A DNA stretch of 50,657 bases, taken from Mastigamoeba balamuthi (lineage: Eukaryota; Evosea; Mastigamoebida; Mastigamoebidae). Within the stretch, counting starts at the first letter, position 1, and every line of letters starts with the position of its first letter. The stretch spans positions 1,829,513-1,880,169 of the forward strand of contig CACRSC010000084.1 of NCBI GenBank assembly GCA_902651635.1, read 5' to 3'. The notes under the pieces were generated by a model. The model saw only the letters and a list, made by a program, of their open reading frames with translations. It had not been told where the DNA came from and searched no databases. Positions 11,401-23,300 of the stretch are shown here, piece after piece. Made by a program: the position numbers and the translations under genes.

Positions 11401-14400
11401 TCGGCGGGCACTTTGGCCCAGGGGCCGTCGACCGGTTCGCGCTGCAGGCCGAGCCCTTCGACCGCGTCGACGCGGTGCTCGTCGAGCTCGACTGCGCGGC
11501 CGGAGGCGCGGGCTGGCTGCTCGAGTACGTCGCCGTCGTGGGCCCCGACGGCGCAGCGACGTCGTTCCCGTGCCACAGGCGCCTCTCGCCCTCGCAGCGC
11601 TGCGCTGTCCTGCGTCCCGACCGCAGCGCCGAGGCCGAGAAGCTCTACGGCGCCGGCGGCGACCGCGCACGGAGCGCCGGGGAGGCCGCGGGGCCGCAGG
11701 GACAAGCGGCGCAGCCCGCGGTCGCTGTCCCCTGCGACGGCGAGCAGCCGCAGGTGCCGCAGGACCTGTGGACTCTGCTCTGGCGGGTCCGCGTGCCGTT
11801 CGAGGTCCTCGTCCCCGTTGCGCTGTGCGAGTGCCCTCGCGTCTGCCCCGCCCCTCACACACTGCGGCGCCCGCGCAGGGCCGTCGTGGGACAGGTGCAG
11901 GAGCTCTGGGGGAGGCGGCTGCTCCACGGGGACATCGCGGCGCGCAGCGTGCTGCTCAGGCGCACGGCCAGCGGCGTCGCTGTGCAGCTGTGCCCGGAAC
12001 TCGCGCACCCCATGGCCGCCGGCCGCAGCGACGCGCCCCTCGACGGAGCTGCGGCTGCCATGGCACTGGCCGTGCGCTGGACGGCCCCGGAGGTCTTCGC
12101 CGAGCGGCGCCTGACGCTGCGGTCGACGCTGTTCGCGCTGGGGATGTTCCTGCTCGAGCTCTTCAGCTGCGGCCGCTGCCCCTATGCGGGCCTCCTCGCC
12201 AACGAGGCCAAGAGGCGCCTGGCCGCCAGGGAGGCCCCGGACTGCTCCGCCCTGCGCGCTGGCGTCCACTCCGAGCGTCTCCACGCGCTCATCTGCCGGT
12301 GCGTCGCCGGTGGGAACCCCGCTGCCCCGGGCACTGTCGCTGGGGAGCAGCGCCCGCCCAACGCCGGCGCCCTGGACGACGTCGCCCGGGAGCTGCGCGC
12401 GCTCTGCGCAGGCGTAGAGTACGAGGAGGCACTGCTGAGCTGCTGCCTTGCCAGGTCGCGAGTGCCGACGGCGCCCGAGTACCCGGCGGTCGAGTACGAG
12501 CGGCTGCAGACGCGGTGCCCCGCGTGTCACAAGGCGCTGCTGGGCTCCTGGTGGAACTGCCCGCTCTGCAACGAGGCCGTATGCCAGCAGTGCGCCATGG
12601 ACAGCATAAAGGAGCACCTGACCACCTCCACCGTCCAAGCGATCGGCGTCTCCAGGGTGTGTGCGCCTCTCATCAAACGATTTTGTTTTTTTCTGCCTTA
12701 TTTCATTATTTGACCCCCTCTCAATCGCCGCTCGTCCCCTCCCGCACGCACGGGCTCGCGCAGTGCCCAAGGCACAACGAGCCGTTCAAGACGCTTCCCG
12801 AGGTGCAGGAGGCGCAGCTGTCAGAGCTCGTGTGCTACGTGTGCGGCTGCAGGGCCTCGATGTTCGACCTCGTGTGCCCGTCGGTCCTCGAGTGCCGTTG
12901 CGCGCTGTGTCTACGGTGCTCGTACGTGCTCCTCACGTGGGCCTGCCACTGCAGCTGCACGGCGGCCAAGGAGAGCCACATCAGGTTGCAGGTGCGCTGT
13001 TCCGCGGGCCTCCAGGGGCTCAAGAGCCCTCGGGGCCGAGTGCTGACATTCCAGCCCTACGGCACCGCAGTGGCTGAGCGACCCAGACCGGTGGGACGAG
13101 CCCGTGCTGAGCCACGTCCTCGAGCCCTGGGCGCACGCGTTCCTTCTCAAGAAGTGCGACGTATGCCATCAGATGTGCGCCAGCCATTCCGTCCCCTCCA
13201 GCCCACAGTGCCCGTACGCACTCGGCGCTGACTCGGATGGCCGCCCAGGGTGCGGGGCAGGGACAGCGCGTACGTCTGCCCCTCAACGAGAACCTCGATG
13301 CGCGCCTGCTGCAGGTCCGTCGCAGCCCTCCCTCGTTCCTGGTGCGCACGGGGCTGTTCCCCTCAACTGCCCGCGGCGCTGCGGCCCCACATAGCGCGTG
13401 CGCCCAGTGGATCACGGACATCAACGGGGCGGGCGCGACCGGTGCCGGCCAGGCCCCCGCGCGCTCGTACTATCTGTCACAGAGCAACGCGTGGGTGTGC
13501 TTCCTCTGCGGGGTCAGCTCGGGCAGCGAGGTCTCTGCGTACCTCACGGCCAGCGACCCCAAGTACGGCCACTATCAGCTCTGCTTCTCCTGCGCCTACT
13601 CGGGCGCCAGCGCCGCCCCGGCCGCCGCCAGCCCCGCAGAGGCCTGCGCCGAGGCCCTCGCCGGGCTGAGCATGCGGGCCCTGGCGTTGTGCGTGCCCTG
13701 CAGGGGCCCGGGCAATGGAGACTGCGGGCTTCTGGAGGGGGTGGACGGCGTGGGTGTGCTCTCCAAGAGCAGCGGCCTCGAGGAGCTGGCGAGGCTCGAG
13801 GTGGCCCTGCACGACAGGTCAAAGAGGGTTCGCCACAGTGCCTCGAGCAGGGTCGTCGGGGGCGGCCTGGAGGGGCTCTGCAGGTTCCTCATGTGCTCAC
13901 GCGTCCCCCTGCACTCAGCCCTGCAGTGAGTTCATTTTCTTGATGTCAATTGAATCTCGTGACACTGAATCGGCGGCCCAGAGTGCTGAGGTTCGAGGCC
14001 GCCAATCCCAAGGCCAAGCGGGAGTGCCTGTTTCTGTCCGAGATCGTGATGGAGACCCTCGACATCCTGGAAGAGGAGAGCGACAGGTCTGGCTCTGCGG
14101 AGGGCGCCGCCGAGTTACCAAGAGAGACAGCGCAGTGCGCTGCTGAGGAACCCAGAGAGAGGTCACAGAGAGCTGTGGAAGAACCAAATGACACAGGCCA
14201 GATAACTACCGAGGCACCGAGAGAGACGGCGCAGAGCACTGGGAGGGCGCAGGGGACTACAGAGGAACCGAGAGAGATGGCACAAATCGCTGCAGAGGAA
14301 CCGGAAGAGATGAAGGCCGGATACCCCGACCTCGAGAGCTTCATCAGCCAGGACTTCAGGCTACCGAAGAATGTCAGAGCTCCCAGAGCAGTGGAGTTGG

Positions 14401-15671
14401 AGCACCCCAGGCCTAAGAGCCTGGCAGAGCTCTGCTACCAGAGCCCTGCAAAAGCAATCGGCCACCCCATTCTCCGGAAGACGATGAGGCACAGGTGGCT
14501 TGGAGGAGAGACAGTCCGCGTGGGTGTTCTCTCCCTGCCGCCCGTGCTGCTGTACCTCGTGCACGCTGCGTGCTATCTCGGGTTCCTGCTCGTCGTGGGC
14601 CTCTGTGGGTTCAGGAAGAGCACGAGCCGGACCCGGGTCGAGGACTTTGTGCTCCTCATCTGGGCAGTTGGCCTTCTCTTCCAGGAGATCGCGGAGCTGA
14701 GACACCAGACGATGAGGACCTACAGCGGCAATGTGTGGAACCTCGCTGACTGGCTGACAAACCTGTTTATTGTGTGCCAGCTGGTAAAGATAGCATCGAA
14801 GCTGCCCGACGAGAAGCCCAATTTGCGGTTGGCCTATGACACCCTATTCGCTATCGCCTCCTTCAGTGCCGTTCTACGTATTCTCTATTGGGGTATGATA
14901 CTGAAGTACGATTGTGTGAGCCTTTTTTATTGTAACTACTTCTACAGGCATTTGGGCCCTCTTATCATCTCGTTTGGACTGATGATCAGGGATGTACTGT
15001 TCTTTCTGGCTATTCTGATTGTTGTACTCCTGGCAACGGCTGTGTCATCAACCAAGCTCATACTCACCGAGGACAATACAGGCAGCGATGCTTCAGCTTC
15101 CATGATTGTCAAAGCTGGTCCAGGCAGGGTAATGACAAGCCTCATGTGGAGTCTTCTGGAAAAGCCAGATATTGATCTGACTGAACAGAGCTCTGTACGT
15201 TCCTATAGTAATGTACTATTTCACCTCATTGTCTTATAGAAGAGAAGCTTCATTATTCAAAGTGTCTGGGTGCTATTTGCCATTTTTGCTGGCATCATTC
15301 TGGTGAATCTTCTTATAGCCTTGATGGGTTCGACGTACAGTCGAATCAACGAGACAGCTGCAGAGCAATACTACGTGCGTTTTCCTGATATACCTCATTA
15401 CTGATGTATGATCTGGCAGAGAGGCTTCTTCAAAGTCATCAGGGACTTTGAGAACGGGCTGGTTCTGCCTGCCCCACTCAACCTATTCCAATACCCGTTT
15501 GATTCAGTGGTCTCAAAATGGAGAAACCAATGGCCCTCGAATGCCGTTGCAGATGAGTCACAAGCATGCAGATCAAATCCTTGGCTCACTCAGAGCAGGA
15601 GTATTTCAAAGGTTCAAATTGCAGTTCGAAGGATTCTGACAACTAAACTGCATTCCTCCTTCTTTGACTGA
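8447..15671 (+). CDS. PLAT-array / pseudokinase C-lobe / TRP-type channel fusion, copy A
   Basis: Twelve exons: 8447-8992, about 9121-9567, 9622-11824, 11879-12656, 12764-12991, 13071-13174, 13261-13314, 13326-13925, 13982-14905, 14948-15194, 15240-15374, 15420-15671; about 2,170 aa. In order: six PLAT/LH2 domains (PLAT5 has the classic KTGDLWKAGT, VGDVESIDV and FPCHRWLDSSEADG), with a coiled coil between PLAT4 and PLAT5. Then a kinase C-lobe without N-lobe (LLHGDIAARSVLL, VRWTAPEVF, FALGMFLLELF), where the DFG motif is missing. Next about 350 residues rich in CxxC pairs (CPACHK, WNCPLCNEAVCQQC, CYVCGC, CFLCG). Last, a six-helix channel with SLMWSLLEKP pore and ILVNLLIALMGSTY in S6, followed by FENGLVLPAPLNLF, resembling a TRP box. 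Exon 3 needs one base added in the C-runs at 10345-10365 to keep frame; with it, exon phases agree. Exon 9 has an acidic repeat absent from copy B. Confidence 0.85.
14101..14316 (+). repeat. Acidic in-frame repeat in the channel gene (EEPRETAQ-type)
   Basis: Exon 9 of copy A holds about five degenerate copies of a 13-residue unit (ELPRETAQCAA, EEPRERSQRAV, EEPNDTGQITT, EAPRETAQ, EEPREMAQIAA) between the Cys-rich region and the first membrane helix. Copy B has a short unrelated linker at the same place. The repeat probably spread by slippage and would form an extended, acidic spacer. Confidence 0.7.
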
Positions 15672-17391
15672 TCATTCAAATACACAGTCTTTTATCTCCA
15701 ATGGTATTGGATCAATAGTCTGACATAACAAGAGCTTTTGACACGATAAGGTCTTCTTCATATGGTATGGTATGTTCATCACCCTTGATATTCACGAGCA
15801 GTACACAAGTGCTTGGTATGTACCAAATACAAAACAACGGTACTAGAGGCCATTAACATCCAGAGCACTCATGTATTGACTTTATTTCTTTCTCACGTAG
15901 GGCCCCTCCCGAGTGCGACGGCTCACACACCCTGCCCAAAGGTAGACCTACTAAAAAGTGAGGAAAGGAAAAGGTATAGAGAAATGAGTCCATTCACCGA
16001 TCCCAAGGAAGAAAAATCATTGTATGGACCAAAATGGATTTAAGAGGCAGAGCAGCAGACTGGGTGCCCTTATGGAACCCTCCACGGGTGCGCTGAAGAG
16101 GGGTATCATTATAGTTATCTGTGGAGAAGAGCATCTGATCTGTTCGAGCCGAGCTTTGAACCCTTGGCACACACAGGAGACCGAACCAGTAGTTCAATGC
16201 GCACTGGGGTGGTGGCTAGTGACATTCGCCCGCACGCTCCCAAGAGGCATTTTGGGGCAGAAGAGGACGCTGGCACTGATGGCCAGGCCACGTACGAGAT
16301 AGTCACGCAGACGAGGGACCTCTGGAGGGAGGGCACGGAGCCGAGGTCTTTGTCCTCAGACCCTCCCGCCAGAGCCCTGCAGGACGGACTGAGCTGCTGC
16401 ATCTCCAAGGTCCGTATGGCCCTCAGGTCCACCTGTTCGGCCAAGGGGGCCAGAGCAAACCGCTTCCTGCACACGATTCGCAGGTTCTTGCAGAGCACAT
16501 CCCTATGTACATCTCGCTGGCCTATGCCATGGCGCCCTGTACTCGGACTCCCCCGTGACCGCTCCTCTACTCCTCTGCTCCGCATGTAAGGTCCAGACCA
16601 ACAGTGGTGGCCTGCTGAGCTGGCATCACCAGCGTCTTCACCCTGCGGAAAAGAAATGCAGGGAATTCGCACTCGTTCAGCGTTTTCTTTGTCGTATTAG
16701 CTCGTTACGTCAGAATGTTATGTTACACACCATAGCAACTATACAGATATCTGAAGTATCAGACTGAATCATCGCACTATAGCGTGCTCCGTTACTGTGA
16801 GGGACTTCCGTGGAACGTAGAATGCGAGTTGTCGATGACCTACTTATGTCGCACTCGGGGTTCTGAGGAGCAAGTCACTCTAAGTGTTTGGTAGTGCTAA
16901 CCTCATGCCTCCTCCTGCGAGTTCTTTGACAGCCAAATGCACAGAGCAGGACGTGGATGGCGTGATCGCTAGAAAACAGTAAGCTATTTGTAGCACAGAT
17001 AGGGATTGTGAGCAGCAAGTCACTCTTCCACCCTCCAGCTCGCCACTCGTGCGTGCGCCCGCATGCCCGCTCCTGTGGCCCTCACAAATTGGGCCCTCAG
17101 ATGCGGGACGTGCGAGTTTGGCTCCGCTGCTTCCGATGGTGCCTGTCCAGAATATGTGTTTTTCCACGGTCGAAGGACACTATTCTATTCGACCTTCTAC
17201 CGCCTGCTGTGAGACGCGTAGAACACAAGGAAAAGTAAAGTAACCTCTGCCTCTGGGCAAACCGGAACTCGGCATTTCCGATTTTGAGCTGGGCATAAAG
17301 TCCATTTCAACACTGCTTTGGCACGCCTTCTCTGGCCCTCCGCCACTGCCCCTTCTCCACAGCACAGAGCAAGCAAGAGCACACCGCACGT
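15672..17391. other. Spacer between tandem channel genes
   Basis: Apart from the PLAT fragment at 16245-16480, this 1.7-kb spacer has no supported gene. Two short blocks containing GAG(C)AGCAAGTCACTC (about 16868 and 17010) look like a local duplication. The last 200 bp before 17392 should include the promoter of copy B, but no core element is clear. Confidence 0.4.
16245..16480 (+). pseudogene. Isolated PLAT5 fragment
   Basis: The stretch encodes EEDAGTDGQATYEIVTQT and LWREGTE, matching PLAT5 of copy A (10780-10860) base for base with scattered changes. Weaker similarity continues through the LSKAP and PGARDVF positions with indels, then stops. No splice sites or flanking domains remain, so it is a relic of a further gene copy or of unequal crossing-over between the tandem genes. 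Confidence 0.7.
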
Positions 17392-20300
17392 ATGTACTCG
17401 CAGGGCTCAGAACCAGAGACAGCCTCGCAGGCGCAAGCGGACACCACAGCACAGTTCTTCTTCGTGGCCACGCGGACATCGGACAAAGATGGCTCCGAGA
17501 CGACCTCGGCCATCAGCGTCCGCCTGGGCACGGCCTCGGCCCTGTCGCAGCAGACCCTCGCCCTGGGCCGCGGTGCTGGTGGCGGAGGGGCCGCGGGGCC
17601 GTTCGGGCGAGGGTCGCACGACGGCTTCCACGTCCGCTGCTCCGACCTCTGCGGAGCCGAAATAGCGACCGTCGTCGTCAGCTCCGACTGCTCCGGGGCC
17701 TCGCCCGCGTGGGCCCTGGAGGAGCTGACGGTCCGCAGCGCTGCAGACGCCGGGGCTCCCACGCTGGTGTTCGCGTGCGGGCGCGTCCTCGACGGCCTGA
17801 GCCCCTGGGTTACGCTGTCCAGCCCCACCAGGATCGAGGGAAGAACAGCACCATCAGCAGAGGGCCAGGATAGGGGCATGAGGCCCTTCAGCATCGAGGT
17901 CGCCACCTCCAAGGTGCGTAGCAGGCGGAGGGTGTCTCTTCATTCTCGCTGATTCTTTGACCCTGCCATTGTACTTATTTGCCACACACGTTTTCAAGGG
18001 CCTGCATTGCGTCAACCCCACTCATCCGTCCTAGGGAGGGGCAGAATTAGTATACACTCTGATGAGCCCAAGTCACAGAATTTCTGGAATTTGCCCATGA
18101 ACACATAGCCTTACGCATTCAGACTTGAAAAATCTGCAATTGCATGCGTTATCGGAATGGCAACAGTGGTTCCTCAAATTTTCATTCGAGTCCATGTACT
18201 CTGCTCTCACACTCTCTGTTTTGGGGAACGATCAAGGCAACTCGGGAGTTCTGAAACAAACTATGGTTAATCATAGAAAACGGGCCAGCGAGGAACCAAG
18301 GCAGGCACACAAGCGGCCTGGCGTCACTGTTACTCTTCTTCACGGATGTGAACTTAGTCATTTCTGAATGCAAACACAAGAGTGCCTCACCCGTTGCTCG
18401 GCGCTTGCAGGGGTCCGGGTCAGAGGCTCAGGCGCGGATCAGCATGTTCGTGACGCTCACGGGAGACCTGTCAGCCACGAGGTCTGCCCCGGCAGTGCCG
18501 GTGGCGCTCGGCGTGGCCCCGACCCAGAGAGGCAGCCCTGCCAAGTGCTCCTTCCAGCACCCCTACGTCGGCGACCTGCACTCGGTGACCCTCGAGCACG
18601 ACACCAACGGCAGGCCCTCGCCGTGGCAGCTGCATGGCGTCGTAGTGACGTCAGAGCTCCCGCCGTTCCGGCGCTGGCGCGTCTCGTGCCCGGGGACGCG
18701 GTTCCAGCGGACGCCGTCTGGGCGCTGCGCTGTGACCCTGTCGCTGCGGCCCACTGTCTGGCGCACGTACAGCGTCCAGGTGCTCTGCTGCAGCGCGCCT
18801 GGCCCTGCTCTGACCTCTGGGGGGGGCGACCGACTCGCAGCTCCAGGGCGCGTGGAAGACCTCGGCGGAGCTGTCGGTGGTCGTCAGGGGCGAGGGCGGC
18901 GCGTCGACGGCCCGCATCGCCATGCGGGGCCTCCGGGAAGCCGAGGCCACGTGCGCCGACGTGGGCGAGCCGTGCGCCGTCGTTGTGAGCAGCGGGGGTG
19001 CGGGCGCCGCCCTCGGCCCCGTGGGCGCCGTCGCCGTCACGGACAAGTGCACGGGCCGCACAGCCGCGTTCGTCCGCCATGGCGCGGCCTCGGACGGCGG
19101 CAGGACCGTCGAGCTGACCGCGGCCACCGACGCCGCAGCCCCCGCAGCAGCGACGCCCGGCAGAGGCCCGCAGCAGCTCGCGCGGCTACCGCGGGGCTGC
19201 GAACGCGTCGACGCGGCCGGGCAGCGGGCGGCCCGGAAGAACAGCAAAGGCCGCGACGGCGAGCAGAAGGCGGACGCGCTGGCGGGGGTCCTCGAGCAGC
19301 TCAAGGAGCTCAGGCTCGAGGCGGCCGCGGCGCGGCAGGAGCAGCGCAGCGAGTCGGCCGCGGGCGTCGCGGGCATCAAGTCGGAGCTGAAGCTCGTGCT
19401 GCGGCGCCAGTCGTCCATGCAGGAGCGGCTGCTCAGCATCGAGTCGGCGCTGGCGAGCGCCAGCACATCGCTCAGAGGCCCCCAGCAGCCAGAGGGCACG
19501 GCAGCAGCGGAGGAACAGGAGGAGGAGGAGGGGACGGCCCAGAACGCGTACGGGGCGGGCACGGCCACGTACGTCGTCGCCACGCAGACGGGAGAGCTCT
19601 GCGACGCGGGGACGACCGAGGAGGTGTACGTCGTACTGCACGGGGCCGGCGGGGTGTCGACCGAGAGGCTGCGGCTGACGCTGGGCGAGGCGGCCCAGGA
19701 GCTGCCCTTCGGCCGAGGGGCTCGGGACGTCTTCCGCGTGACGGCTGCCGACGTGGGCGACGTGGAGTCGATCGAGGTGGGCTTCTGCGGCCCCGCAGAC
19801 CAGAGCAGCGACGGCTGGCTCCTCGAGTGGGTCGAGGTCGCCCGCCAGCCCTCGCAGCGGCTCCCTACGCGCTTCCCCTGCCACCGCTGGCTCGACAGCA
19901 ACGAGGCCGACGGCCAGACCGCCGTCACGCTGCGCGGGTTCCCGCGCCAGGAGCTCTGCGCCTACGCGCTCGTCTTCGTGACCGGCACGGCCAACGGGGC
20001 TGACGGGGCCGGCGACGGAGTGGCGTCGGCACAGAGCGGGCTGTTCACGTCGGGCGTGTCGGCCACTCTGAGCGTCTCCACGGGCGGCGTGGTGCACAGC
20101 GTGGGGCCCGTGCGGCTGGGCTCAGGCATCGGAGGGCACTTTGGCCCCGGGGCCATCGACACGTTCGCGCTCGAGGCCGAGCCCTTCGACCGCGTCGACG
20201 CGGTGCTCGTCGAGCACGACAGCGCGGGCGACTACCCGCACTGGCTCCTCGAGTACGTCGCCGTCGTGGGCCCCCAGGGCAAGACGCTGTTCCCGTGCCA

Positions 20301-23300
20301 CAGGCGCCTCTCGCGCGGGCGCTACTCGCAGTGCAGCGCTGTCCTGCGCCCCGACCGCTCCGTTGACGCCACAGAGCTCGACGGTCTCGGCAGCGGCCAG
20401 CCCGCGTCCCCCGTCCACGGCGCCGACGGCGCAGAGACCGACAGCGTCCCCCCGGACCTCTGGACTCTGCTCTGGCGCGTCCGCGTGCCGGTCGAGGTCC
20501 TCGTGCCAGTCGCCTTGTGCGTGCCCCTCTCGTCCCCCCCCGCCCGCGCTGCTCGCTGCTCACATGCGGGCCGCGCCACAGAGCTGTCGTGCGAGACGTG
20601 CGCGAGCTGCTGCGCAGGCGACAGCTCCACGGGGACATCGCGGCCAGGAGCGTCCTGCTCAGGCGGACGGCCCGGGGCGTCGCAGTGCAGCTGCGCAAGG
20701 ACCTCGCGCATCGCATGGCCGCCGGCTGCAGCCACGCAGCCCTCGACGACGCCGCGGCGCTGGCCGTGCGCTGGACGGCCCCCGAGGTCTTCGCCGAGCG
20801 GCGCCTGACGCTGCGGTCGGCGGTCTTCGCGGTGGGGATGTTCCTGCTCGAGCTCTTCAGTGGCGGCCGCTGCCCCCCGGCGGACAGAAACGCCGACAGC
20901 AACTCCGCCCTGTGCGCCGGCGAGGCCTCGGAGCGCCTCCTTGCGCTCGTCCACGCATGCCGGGAGCGCAGGGCCGACTTGGACTACATCAGCTCGGAGC
21001 TGCTCGGCGTCTACGCCGACGTCCGGGGCACGTTGGGGACCGAGAGGACCAAGGGCGCGGTGATCGTCGAGTACGAGGAGGCGCTGCTGAGCTGCTGCAA
21101 GGCTGGGGCGATGCCGACGGCCCCCGAGTACCCGGCGGTCGAATACCAGCGGCTGCGGACCCGGTGCTGCGAGTGCGGCAAAGAGCTGCTGGGCTCGTCG
21201 TGGAACTGCCCGCTCTGCCGCGAGACCGTCTGCCAGCAGTGCGCCACAGACGGCATCAAGGAGCACCTGACGACCTCAGCCGTCCTGGCCCTCGGCGTCT
21301 CCACTGTACGAACCAACTGGGCTCTCTCCCAGGCCTTGGGCTCCTTGGATGGCCCTCCAATGCATACGCGGGGGGCTGCGCAGTGCCCGAGGCACAACGA
21401 GCCGTTCAAGACGCTGCCCGAGGTGCGGCCGGGAAGAGGGACGCTATCGGAGCTGGTTTGCTGTGTCTGCGGCAGCAGAGTGTCCATGTTCGACCTCGCG
21501 TGCCCAGCGGTCCTCGAGTGCCACTGCGCGCTGTGCCTGCGTTGCTCGTACGTGCTCATAACGTGGCCGTGCCGCTGCAGCTGCACGGCAGTCAAGGGCA
21601 ATCAGCTGAGCCTCTGGGTTTGTTTTCACCAAACAAGAAGACATCGAGGCTCCTGCGCGTCCTGAGACCCCCCCCCTCCCTTTCCTCTGCAGTGGCTGAG
21701 CGACCCAGACAAATGGGACGAGCCTGTACAGAGCCACATCCTCGAGCCCTGGACGCACGCGTTCCTCCACAAGACCTGCGACGTCTGCGATCAGATGTAT
21801 GTTGTTACCGATACGGTTCCTCTTCACACTAACGCGCAATCGATGCAAAGCGTGCGGCTGAAGGACAGCGCATATGTCTGCCCCACGACGGGGACCTCGA
21901 TCAGTGTCTGCTGTGGGTTTGTTGACTCCTCCCCCGCAAGTTTTCGTGGAGCAGAGCTCACTTGGCGGTTATCTCAGAGAATGCGCCAAATGGATCAATG
22001 AAATCAAGGGCGTGCGCACGACGGAAGGCGGCCAGATCTTCGCGTGCTCGTACTACCTGACGCTGGGAAACACGTGGGTCTGCTTCCTCTGCGGGGTCAG
22101 CTCTGGCATCGAGGTTTCGTCGTACTTGACGGTCAAGGACCCCGAGTACGGCCACTACCAGCTCTGCTTCTCCTGCGCCCTCTCGAGCACCACAGGCACT
22201 GCCGGGCTGCAGGCGAAGCGCAAGGCTGACAGGCGGAGCGTCTCCATAGTCGGCCCGGGGCCGATGGATGGGCTGCGCCTGAGGGCGAACCTGCTGTGCT
22301 CGCTCACTGGGGACCCCGACAGCAGCGAGACGTACAAGGAGTTCGTCAGGGCCTTCGGAGTGGTCTCTAGGGACAGCAGCCCCGAGAGCCTACTGAAGCT
22401 TGAGGTGGCCCTGCACTGCAGGAACAAGTGGACCCGCCACGAGGCAGCGAAGGTGGCCGCAAGCGGTGGCCCTGAGGGGCTCTGCAGGTTCCTCATGTGC
22501 TCGCGCGTGCCCCTGCACTCTGCGCTTCAGTACGACAGCCCAGCCCTCTCTCTCTCTCCGTTGCGCTTGACCGACCGCGCTGCTCGTAGAGTGCTGAGGC
22601 TCGCCCCGGCCATGCCCGACAGCACGGAGCGCAGCCTCCTCTCAGATGTCGTGGAGGAGACGCTGGACAGCCTGAATGACAGTTGGGCTGTCTCCAAGGC
22701 ATCCAGCAGCATCGGGTGCCCGCAGAAGGAGGCCTGGGCACTGGGCCTTGAGGGCTTCATCAACCAGGACTTCAGGCCAGCGGGGAAGACCTGCGAGACT
22801 CTGGCGCAGAAGCCGGTGCCCTTCCCGAAGCCCAAGAGCCTCGCAGAGCTCTGCTTCCAGAGCCCCTCGCCGGCCATCGTGCACCCCGTCATCGAAAAGA
22901 CAATGCAGCACAAATGGCGCGGAGGGGAGAAGCTGGCCTTCTGCCAGAGTGCGCTCTCCCTGCCGCCTCTGGTGCTCTATTACGTCCACGCCGCGTTCTT
23001 CATGGGGTTCCTGGCCGTTGTGCTATGCTGCGCCCTCAAGAGGCACTCGGACAGGGCCAGACCAGAGGATTACGTTCTCTTGATCTGGACAGCCGCCCTT
23101 CTGCTCCAGGAGTGCAAGGAAATTAAGCCGCAGTTCACGGGCTACTTCAGGAGTCCCTGGAATTGGGCAGATCTGATGATGGGCTGTCTGTTCCTTGCGT
23201 GCCAGCTGATCAAGGTCAGTGCGAAGCTCTCCGAGCAGGACAGTCGCATGCAATTGACCTATGACACTCTCTTCGCCATCGCCTCGTTCTGCGCGTTTCT

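Noticed and set aside
9093-12770. A 1,225-codon minus-strand open frame opposite channel copy A
   Set aside because: It is longer than any exon of the real gene but has low-complexity Arg/Gly/Ala/Pro-rich sequence and no domain. It arises because high-GC codons on the plus strand leave few stops on the complement.
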